DNA of 21,589 nucleotides from Phoronis ovalis (taxonomy: Eukaryota; Phoronida; Phoronidae): the NCBI GenBank assembly GCA_028565635.1, contig JAOXYB010069612.1, positions 2,568 through 24,156 of the forward strand, in the 5' to 3' direction. This document shows, one piece after another, positions 10,401 through 16,620 of the stretch (positions within the stretch are counted from its first letter, which is position 1; each line of letters begins with the position of its first letter). The translations under genes were made by a program, and so were the position numbers. A model generated the notes under the pieces. It saw only the letters and a list, made by a program, of their open reading frames with translations, was not told the DNA's origin and did not search any database.

Positions 10401-13400
10401 GTCAGAACAAAGGCATTTCGAAAGCAAGATGAACTGGAGTTTTGTTTTAAAAAATCAGAATCACTCAGTAATAATATACTTCTGGTGTGTTATTTTCTGT
10501 GAATATTTCATTGCTCTTTCACATATTTTTGCACATAAGTATGAAATGTCATGAATTGGTAGAAAAATTGAACTAAAACTTGAATCTTTTTTTGCAAATA
10601 ACTTTAAAATATTTTTTTTCTAATTTTTGCACTACACCACAAACTTTGATGGTTTTTTCCCCCCCACCCCCACTACAAAACACTACATTTGTGGTCAAGA
10701 AGATCTTTTAAATAGTTTGATTTATAATGGTTAATTTCAATGTTTGCATTTTGAATTTGTTTAGGTCCCGTAGCTATGACCGAAGAGACAGTAAGCGTCG
10801 TCATCACAGCCGTTCCCGATCCAGAAGTCCTTATGGCCGTCGTCCAAGTTACAGATCCAGATAGTGAGTTAACTAGATATTAAAAACATTTCCAAAATAA
10901 CTGCTTCAATGTTAAAATTCTTATTAGTCAATGCCGCATAAATTACCTACACAAATCAAGCTCATACCTTATTTTCCTATAGCTTCTTAGTGTGGTAGTG
11001 ATGTATTCTGTTATTACTATAAAGCAGTCAATAACCATTCTTTCAGTTTCCGTGAAAAAGCTTGAGCAAGCCTTAAACATGTGATGTGGAATTTATAAAG
11101 TACACTGTTAATCAGATTTCTTTTCTATTTAGTTCTGATGCATTTATCCTTAATATTTTTATGATTATGCAGGATAACAATGTTACATACTCCATGGGGT
11201 TCATAATGTAGGGTTTGTATTCGAATAAAACTTTTATTCTAATTTGAGCAATTTGTATCTTTATGAATTATTGCTCTTCTTTGTCAGCTGCTTCATTTGT
11301 TTTCAGCTCTCGATCTCCTAGCCCCTACAGTAGGGGCCATAGTCGTAGAGGCTATTCTGACAGGCGATCGTTGCATTATAACGGTAACCGTCGTAGTCGT
11401 TCTCCAATGTCCTCGAGACGCCGCCACATTGGTAATCGTGTAAGTAAACCATGATCTCTCTTTGTTTCCATAGACACAGAAGAAGAATAGAAGATGCATA
11501 GTGTTGTATAAGCTAGATTCACTTTGATATACACAGAATGTTCATGTCTAAGTTCCTTGATTTTTCCTGTTATATCAACCGTGAAACTGGCTTGCAATAC
11601 TAGGTTGGGTGGGGTCTAAAAATACATGTATGAATATGTGCACAGCTATTTTTTCATTGTTTAAGTAATGGGGGCGGAAGAAGAGGGTACCGCCGAAGTC
11701 GAAGTCATTCACCCATGTCTCGCCGTAGAAGACATGTGGGAAGCAGGGTAGGTCGAAATCTGTGAAGATAGATTTTAGTTTTGATCAGTTAAGACAAAAA
11801 CCATTTGCTAGATGTAGAGTTCATGAACAGTGTGTAGCTCTATTCAAAAGCTACATGTACTCTGTCCCCTTGATCTTTATCATTCCTAACTCATTCTGTA
11901 ATTTACACTAAATGTGTAGAGAAAGGACTAAATGAGTTACTGTGGTTGGCAATACCTTGCAAGTGAGAATTATTCTGACACAAAATTCATGTGCCTTTTC
12001 CATCACCTCTGAGGTAACTTCCTCAGAATTGACTAGTTGTCGGGCATTGCGCACAACAATGTGTCTTTGAGGCAGTGTGTCAGAAGGATTACTCTTTATA
12101 ATATGTAGGTAAATGAATGTAAGTTCTTGTATCTTGACAAGGATATTAAGAAAACCCCAAAGTGATATGGTCATTGACTCGTTCTCATTTTTGCCTGCAA
12201 ACAGAGTAACACTGGGAAATGTGATACGCATTTACTATAATTGATACTTCAATCAAACTAAAAACCCAATTAGACTACTGAATTAGGTTGCGATTATCAA
12301 TTATTTTTCAGGACGATCCAGAACCGACAAACTGCATTGGAGTGTTTGGCCTGAGCCTGTACACGAAGGAGAGAGATCTCATTGATGTTTTCGCTCGCTA
12401 TGGACCCATTGAAGAAGCTAACATTGTGTATGATCATCAATCTGGCCGTTCCCGTGGCTTTGCTTTTATATACTACAAAGAGGTTGATGATGCCGTTGAT
12501 GTGAGTTGAACTTGTTTTTGGAGGTCCTGTGATACGTTTTAAACTTTGTTGTATCCTAATAAAATGAGGGTAGTGAGACTCCTCACAATTGTATTCTTAG
12601 TCACTAGAATGAAACAAGTGGGAAAAAGGTGTTGTAATTATAGTTAGTAAGGGTTAAGCATTGCGGGGGTACTATTAATCAAAACACTATTTAGAACTGG
12701 TTCAAAAATTTCCATTTAGAGTTACTCTCGAACAATTCTTGCTCTAGTCTTGCATAATTGAAGTCTAATTCCATATAACAGTAAGGATTATAGTGGGAGC
12801 TGCTGAGAACACTGAGGAGTGATTGAACAAGCATTCACAAACTTTTGTTTCATTATCAATACCAAATGCAGTGAATAATCAAAAATGTAGATAGAAACTC
12901 TATCGTGTAGGTTTGTCAAGTCATTATACTGTTATGGAATTGCTGTCTGCTAAGAAAAACTGTCATTGCAAAAAATGTTGTAAGTTTACATAATTTATCT
13001 GTAAGCTTGACTTTTTCCTAAAATTTCAGGCCAAAGACAAAACAGCTGGCATGGAGATAGATGGACGTCGCATCCGTGTGGATTACTCTGTGACAAGACG
13101 TGCACACACCCCAACTCCTGGAATCTACCTTGGAAAGCCAACTGGTGGCGGGTAAGTGTGGAATTATACTACAAAACTGCAAGATGGCAGGCATGAAAAA
13201 ATGTGAATGAGTGCATGTTAGAAAAGGCAGGTTAAAATTTTTTTTTGCGACATATGCAATGAAGCCTATTGATTTTGGGGTTATTTGAAACCAATATGGC
13301 CGACTGGCATCTATGTCAAGCGCGTCAAATTCATTGTTAGTGGGATATCTCAAGAAGGGAATGTGATATCTACTTAGAATTTAAATATTATATTACACAC

Positions 13401-15503
13401 ATAGAAACAAGGAAACCCATTGGTTGTGGGGTCATTTGGAACCAAAATGGCTGATTGGCGTCCATGTCAAGCACATCAAATTCACTGTTAGTGGGATATT
13501 TCAACAATGGAATGTGATATCATTTAAAATTAAACATTATATTACACTGTTTATCAGATATAATGTCAGGGTGTTTTTTTTATTGTTTTTCACATTATTC
13601 TTATAATATTAAAATACTTTATGTACCATCACTAACTATTCGTTGTTTGTAAAAAGATACTGAGACTTTGTTAACTGGCTGCAAAATTTTGGAAGAGTCC
13701 ATATTCAAGGGTAACTGGTATACAGTGATAAATTAAAATGACAAAATCTTTGAATTTTTTTGTTCATGAAATGCTGAACAACTTACTACCTTTAAACAAA
13801 CTATAACTCATCATATCCCAAACCTATATTTATTTATTTCAGTCTATGTTAAAATTGGAAATATTAAACTAAATAGAGGTGTTTAGCAGTTAAACGTAAA
13901 CATTCTCAACAGTACTAAATGGCTTTGTGTCATTGTGATGAGATCTGTTTCTGCAACAAAATCAGTAAGGGTGAAATGTGTTTAGTTAATTATAACAACT
14001 GTTTTGAGTAAGTCTATTATGTAACAAAATGTAATAAAAGGTAACTAATCAGCTCCAGATCATGCTCAGACTGCATATTATCTTTATAACATCTCTTTAC
14101 ACTAGACAGGCAAAAAATAATGATGCAAGAGTTTCAAAAATGTCCCATTACATATGATATCATTGACCCCAAAATTTGAGGAACCCGAGCCATCGTTGAT
14201 ACCTACGATGTGTGAAAAGATCATGATTCTACATATAATAGTTTTGAAGATATTTGGTGGAAGATTGACAGACGGCCAATCGAGATTTAGTAGTATGGAT
14301 TAAGCTCTGGCTGTATACTATTACACAGTATGAGCAGAAAGATACTGAGTTCGATCAGTCTAATTATCAATTGTGGATGTGTATTTGAATCATACAGCAA
14401 GCAATTAGAAGACTTTTATAATAATTGCTTTTGTTGTCCATGTTTTCAATAGGCATCTATTTCTCACCAGCTGTAAACTTCACTAGGGCCAATCTCTCCA
14501 ACTGGCTGCATTCTTGGCTGGGGGTACACTCTCCTCGGAGTTGTTTACAACTCACCGAATGTCTAGTTAAAATTAAAATTCCGCTCTTTTTGTTAAATTG
14601 TAGGAAATTGATAATGTATTTGACCCTTACTGAATAACAACACGGCAAACACCATTATATTTAAATCTTCCACCACCAGAGACCTTATTTGTACCTAAAT
14701 AATGTGTATTGGTATTGGTGCAAGTGAAATACCAGTAATGTAATTAAAATCATTGACTTTTTACAACAACTGATACTCAAATCCTTTTACAACAAAATAT
14801 CAAATCTGTATTCAGAGCAGGATATTGACAGCTAGACTGCTTGGACACTGTATATTTTGATTGAAGTCAAAATTTGTTTTGTAATAAAAGTAATTAACTG
14901 TATCAAAGACATGCAGTGATGCATCAAACATTTGTTTTTGTAGCTACCGTGGAGGATATGGAGGTGGAAAACGTCGTTCACCGTCCCCTTACCATAGGGG
15001 AGGAGGAGGAGGAGGACGTTATTCCCGCTCCCGTTCACGGTCCTATTCACCCCGTAAGTAGAAAATTAATTCCTGTTATTTTACTTTGTGAAGTAGCTTT
15101 CAAAGTTTCCGCTAACTTATAAGCTGTATTTTATTCCTTGTGATTTATCGTCAGATACATATATCCATTGAATTACTGTAAAACTTTAATCAGGAAAATA
15201 TTCTATTTTTGATCAACTTTCCAAAACCGTGTGTACACCTTTACTGTTTACCTTATTAAGATATATAACAATTATAGTACATCTCCACTGTTCCTACCAA
15301 ATTGCATGCTACTTGAGCAACACACACATACCATTCAGTATATGAATAACTAAGCCCAACTGTTAAACACATTTAGATTGGGTTAAACATACTTTTAACT
15401 ATTTGAAACAACTGAAATAGAAAGCTTGTGCTTGTATCCATCTATAATGAAATATGTATGTGGTTTTCAGTGCTATTTGTCTGTTTCCTTAGGTCGATAC
15501 TAG
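7474..15503 (+). CDS. tra2: Transformer-2 (Tra2) SR-like splicing regulator, complete spliced gene
   Basis: Nuclear RNA-binding protein that activates exon inclusion through GAA-rich enhancers and binds other SR proteins by its RS domains. Hand-assembled exons: 7474-7488, 9175-9302, 10765-10863, 11307-11439 (alternative 11666-11747), 12312-12500, 13030-13151, 14944-15053, 15493-15503. All introns are GT...AG and all phases agree. The main form is 268 residues; with exon 4' it is 251. Residues 1-125 form RS domain 1. The RRM spans about 131-207, with RNP2 IGVFGL (134-139) and RNP1 RGFAFIYY (173-180). The linker [13 protein letters not shown] (214-226) is a Tra2 hallmark. A G-rich stretch with six Gly follows (248-253), then RS domain 2 ending SYSPRRY. 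Vertebrate TRA2 proteins have the same architecture and about the same length, including SPMSxRRRHxGNR before the RRM and the same C-terminus. Exon 3 (99 nt, phase 2-2) is symmetrical, so it could be skipped in frame. Confidence 0.95.
7808..8592. repeat. four-copy dispersed repeat family; last two copies form a foldback
   Basis: Units of about 105-200 bp share blocks in the same order: GTGTCAAAA...TTCAATAAATTCAAA, GATACTCCTTCTTGGGTTAT, CTGTCACT, ATTAATACTCCTCAAGG, ACTTTTAGCA and ACAAATCCATCACCACTCAG. Copy A is about 7808-7955, B about 8027-8223, C about 8319-8423 and D about 8421-8592. D is the reverse complement of the others. C and D are back to back around 8421, so the intron RNA could form a hairpin of about 100 bp. 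The units differ by many substitutions and indels, which indicates an old non-autonomous element family. Confidence 0.8.
7969..8013. repeat. hairpin with 11-bp perfect arms
   Basis: TATGACCCTAC (7969-7979) pairs with GTAGGGTCATA (8003-8013). The stem continues as GGCTT/AAGCC after a 3-nt bulge. ATGACCCTACTATGG recurs at 8780-8794 inside the neighbouring TIR element, so the hairpin is probably an end or relic of a related element. Confidence 0.75.
8761..9018. mobile_element. 258-bp MITE-like element with ~25-bp terminal inverted repeats
   Basis: The left end at 8761-8785 (CACAGCTAGTCCTGCATGCA...) is the near-perfect reverse complement of 8994-9018 (...TGCAGGACTAGCAGTG). The core CTAGTCCTGCAYGCATGACC differs at one base between the ends. 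The 208-bp interior has no open frame of note, as expected for a non-autonomous DNA transposon. A clear target-site duplication was not found, so the exact ends and superfamily are open. It sits wholly in Tra2 intron 1. Confidence 0.7.
9175..9302 (+). CDS. tra2: Tra2 coding exon 2 (RS domain 1, first part)
   Basis: The acceptor is TTGCAG and the donor AG|GTAATA. It encodes [20 protein letters not shown] followed by [20 protein letters not shown] and RSR, dense in RS/SR dipeptides. Length is 128 nt, so it ends in phase 2 and the split AG|G codon gives Arg with exon 3. Confidence 0.92.
9303..10764 (+). other. Tra2 intron 2
   Basis: A 1,462-bp intron, GTAATA...TTTAG. No repeat or conserved-looking coding segment was identified. 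It holds an A-rich run near 9975-9990 and a T/C-rich run with TTTTTTCCCCCCCACCCCC near 10654-10672. Confidence 0.75.
10765..10863 (+). CDS. tra2: Tra2 coding exon 3 (RS domain 1, middle; symmetrical cassette)
   Basis: Enters by completing AG|G and leaves with TA| at the donor GTGAGT. It encodes [20 protein letters not shown] followed by [13 protein letters not shown] and the first two bases of Tyr. It is 99 nt with the same phase at both ends, so omitting it would keep the frame. Confidence 0.92.
10864..11306 (+). other. Tra2 intron 3
   Basis: A 443-bp intron, GTGAGT...TTTTCAG. A second AG preceded by TTTGTC lies 19 bp upstream of the chosen acceptor (AG at 11286-11287); using it would shift the frame. 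The intron also holds the palindrome GAATAAAACTTTTATTC near 11222-11238, which contains an AATAAA. Confidence 0.75.
11307..11439 (+). CDS. tra2: Tra2 coding exon 4 (end of RS domain 1; long variant)
   Basis: Acceptor GTTTTCAG|CTCT, donor CGT|GTAAGT; both are strong. Its first base completes TA|C (Tyr) and it ends on a codon boundary. It encodes [40 protein letters not shown] and IGNR. The final [13 protein letters not shown] is the Tra2 signature directly before the RRM. The 133-nt exon contains no GAA triplet. It is the default partner for exon 5 by signal strength. Confidence 0.92.
11666..11747 (+). CDS. tra2: Tra2 alternative exon 4' (duplicate end of RS domain 1; short variant)
   Basis: Acceptor TTTAAG|TAAT (AAG type, weaker), donor AGG|GTAGGT. 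Joined to exon 3 its first base makes TA|T (Tyr), and it then reads [20 protein letters not shown] followed by RRHVGSR up to a codon boundary, exactly as exon 4 does. The ending [15 protein letters not shown] is a second copy of the exon 4 signature, yet Arg, Ser and Gly codons differ almost throughout (CGT against AGA/AGG, GGT against GGA). Protein-level conservation of the motif is therefore clear. Spliced after exon 4 it would open with TAA. The 82-nt exon has six GAA triplets. Whether it is used in mRNA is unproven. Confidence 0.82.
11748..12311 (+). other. Tra2 intron between exon 4' and the RRM exon
   Basis: A 564-bp intron (872 bp if exon 4 is joined to exon 5), ending TTTTTCAG. Its minus strand is open for 107 codons at 11908-12231; that frame is discussed under findings and not called as a gene. 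Confidence 0.7.
12312..12500 (+). CDS. tra2: Tra2 coding exon 5 (RRM: RNP2 and RNP1)
   Basis: Acceptor TTTTTCAG|GACG, donor GAT|GTGAGT. The 189-nt exon is in phase 0 at both ends. It encodes [60 protein letters not shown] and AVD. It carries RNP2 (IGVFGL), RNP1 (RGFAFIYY, aromatic residues F175, F177 and Y179 by count) and helix 1 ([12 protein letters not shown]). Skipping it would keep the frame but destroy the RNA-binding surface. Confidence 0.96.
12501..13029 (+). other. Tra2 intron 5
   Basis: A 529-bp intron, GTGAGT...TTTCAG, with no repeat or other feature recognised. Confidence 0.75.
13030..13151 (+). CDS. tra2: Tra2 coding exon 6 (end of RRM and TPTPGIY linker)
   Basis: Acceptor ATTTCAG|GCC, donor GG|GTAAGT. 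It encodes [20 protein letters not shown] then [20 protein letters not shown] and a split Gly codon. It supplies RRM helix 2 and strand 4 (GRRIRVDYS), then the linker typical of Tra2 proteins, which in vertebrate TRA2B contacts RNA next to the RRM. Confidence 0.95.
13152..14943 (+). other. Tra2 intron 6
   Basis: The longest intron, 1,792 bp, GTAAGT...TTTTTGTAG. It holds a duplicated ~140-bp repeat at 13261-13547. A 70-codon frame at 14425-14637 (63 codons on the other strand) shows no domain and is taken as chance. Confidence 0.75.
13261..13547. repeat. two tandem copies of a ~138-bp interspersed-type repeat
   Basis: 13261-13398 and 13411-13547 align along their length with an offset of 150 bp. 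Shared blocks include TTGGGGTTATTTG (the second copy reads GTGGGGTCATTTG), ACCAAWATGGCYGAYTGGC, TCAAATTCAYTGTTAGTGGG, GGAATGTGATATC and ATTATATTACAC. Divergence is about one base in six or seven, so the duplication is not recent. The GGGGTCATTTGGAACCAAAATGGC type of block recalls dispersed repeats of marine invertebrates, but no family name can be assigned. Confidence 0.8.
14944..15053 (+). CDS. tra2: Tra2 coding exon 7 (Gly-rich stretch and RS domain 2)
   Basis: Acceptor TTTTTGTAG|CTAC, donor CCCC|GTAAGT. It completes Gly and encodes [36 protein letters not shown] and the first base of Arg. Six consecutive GGA codons give the poly-Gly; such a run is prone to length change. Matches the Gly-rich plus RS2 region of vertebrate Tra2. 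Confidence 0.93.
15054..15492 (+). other. Tra2 intron 7
   Basis: A 439-bp intron, GTAAGT...CCTTAG. If retained, the frame reads CGT AAG TAG and stops at once, giving a tail SPRK instead of SPRRY. No other feature was recognised. Confidence 0.75.
15493..15503 (+). CDS. tra2: Tra2 coding exon 8, end of reading frame (RRY, stop)
   Basis: Acceptor TTCCTTAG|GTCG. The first two bases complete CGT (Arg), followed by CGA TAC TAG, giving ...SYSPRRY and stop. This is the usual C-terminus of vertebrate TRA2B, which supports the assignment despite the tiny coding part. Confidence 0.9.
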
Positions 15504-15630
15504 AGGGCGTATTAGTAGCCCCAACACAGGAGAGCTCTGGCGTACACTTTCTAACTTCCTCCAGTAAATGTTGTCATCAAAGACTTTTGTAAATATAGTG
15601 GACTTCAAATAAAAAAACTTTGACTTAGAA
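15504..15630 (+). other. tra2: Tra2 3' UTR, short form
   Basis: Sequence after the TAG up to the expected cleavage 10-25 bp past the first AATAAA. Transcript evidence would be needed to place the end exactly. Confidence 0.7.
15608..15613 (+). terminator. proximal poly(A) signal AATAAA
   Basis: A canonical hexamer about 105 bp after the Tra2 stop codon. TG/T-rich sequence (TTGATTTATTTTATGAC) follows within about 40 bp, as expected for a cleavage site near 15625-15635. Confidence 0.75.
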
Positions 15631-16263
15631 ATGTAAATTGATTTATTTTATGACTGGAAGCAATGGAAGGACATTTTAGTTTGTACTCAACAAAAAACAG
15701 CTAATATTTCAGTTAGAACGTAACACATATTCTTGTTTTGTGTACTAGCTTCTGTTTTTGATGTTATGCTCTCTTTTATATTTTGAATACATTTGAGAAC
15801 TAGGGGGCTGCTCTTTTTATTAAAAGCTGAGGGACTAGATTACAAGGTTGAATGTAAAAGAGATTTCTAGTGTCATAATGGGTGGTAACTCTTTGAATCA
15901 TCCACCTGGCCCTCTTATTTATTTCAAAGGGAACCAGCCCTCAGGTTATTGAATGCATTCAGTAATTTTTTATAAATAATACTGATACTTAGTACATCCG
16001 CATTCAAAATTTTAATGATTTTCTGCATAGTTGTAATCAGTCGTCTTTCTAACACAAAACATTTGTTTAGATAGAGGAAACTGTTTTAAATCTGGCTACA
16101 GGCACTGTTGCTAAGGGTTACATCATTTTCATTTCCAAACATTTTGTAGTTGCTTACTTGGCACATGATGTGCGATTGTCCTTTTGCTCTTTATAATAGA
16201 GTTGGCAAATGTATGCTGTATGCTCAGTTGTATGTTATTTTGTACTGCAATATGACATAAGTA

Positions 16264-16269
16264 AATAAA
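16264..16269 (+). terminator. distal poly(A) signal AATAAA
   Basis: A second canonical hexamer about 760 bp after the stop codon, followed by a T-rich stretch (CTTTTGTATT and TTGTTTTTTAAAATTATTTT). It could end a long-3'-UTR Tra2 transcript. Use is not demonstrated. Confidence 0.45.
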
Positions 16270-16379
16270 GCTAACAATCTTTTGTATTAAAAAAACTCTT
16301 GTTTTTTAAAATTATTTTATCACTTGAGACTAATTCTTTTGTATGTTTTAAAAGGGTTTAGAAGAAAGAAAATAATAGA

Positions 16380-16620
16380 ATTTACAACCTTGAAACATGA
16401 AGTTAGAAAATTGAAGCATGATGCAATGTTTGAAGAATGAAAAATTGAAATTCTTGAAGCTTGAATATGAAAGTTGAAATTGTAGAAGCTTGAAAGAAAG
16501 TTGAAGTAAAAGTAAAAGTTGAAGTTTGTGAAAATGAAAGAAAATTGAAGTTAGAAAAAAAGTTGAAGTTTATGAAAATTTGGGTCATGAAAATTGAAGT
16601 AGGAAATGAAGTTCGAAAAT
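16380..16620 (+). repeat. GAA-rich purine tract with recurrent TTGAAG/TTGAAA
   Basis: By hand count about 29 GAA triplets fall in 240 bp, against four or five expected at this base composition. Thirteen of them are in TTGAAA, TTGAAG or TTGAAT, with irregular spacing of about 8-20 bp. It reads as a degenerate short-period repeat on the plus strand. The minus-strand frames in it (F/S/T-rich) are artefacts of the repetition. It begins about 110 bp beyond the distal poly(A) signal of Tra2. Confidence 0.8.

Noticed and set aside
11293-11597. Two minus-strand open frames opposite exon 4 (11293-11499 and 11376-11597)
   Set aside because: They are the antisense shadow of an Arg/Ser-rich exon and carry no independent motif.
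11440-11665. The idea that exons 4 and 4' are kept apart because the intron between them is too short to splice
   Set aside because: The 226-bp spacing is long enough for normal splicing, so exclusion would need regulation or removal of the stop-bearing product rather than steric block.
13018-13353. 111-codon minus-strand frame across exon 6 and intron 6
   Set aside because: Nearly half lies antisense to the well-supported RRM exon and the rest to an interspersed repeat.
14425-14648. Overlapping frames in intron 6, possible alternative exon of Tra2
   Set aside because: No flanking acceptor and donor in a phase that would keep the Tra2 frame could be found by eye, and no RS or Gly-rich content.
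14916-15122. Plus-strand 68-codon frame with a run of Glu over exon 7
   Set aside because: This is the wrong frame of the GGA repeat; the frame joined to exon 6 encodes poly-Gly and RS2 and matches Tra2.
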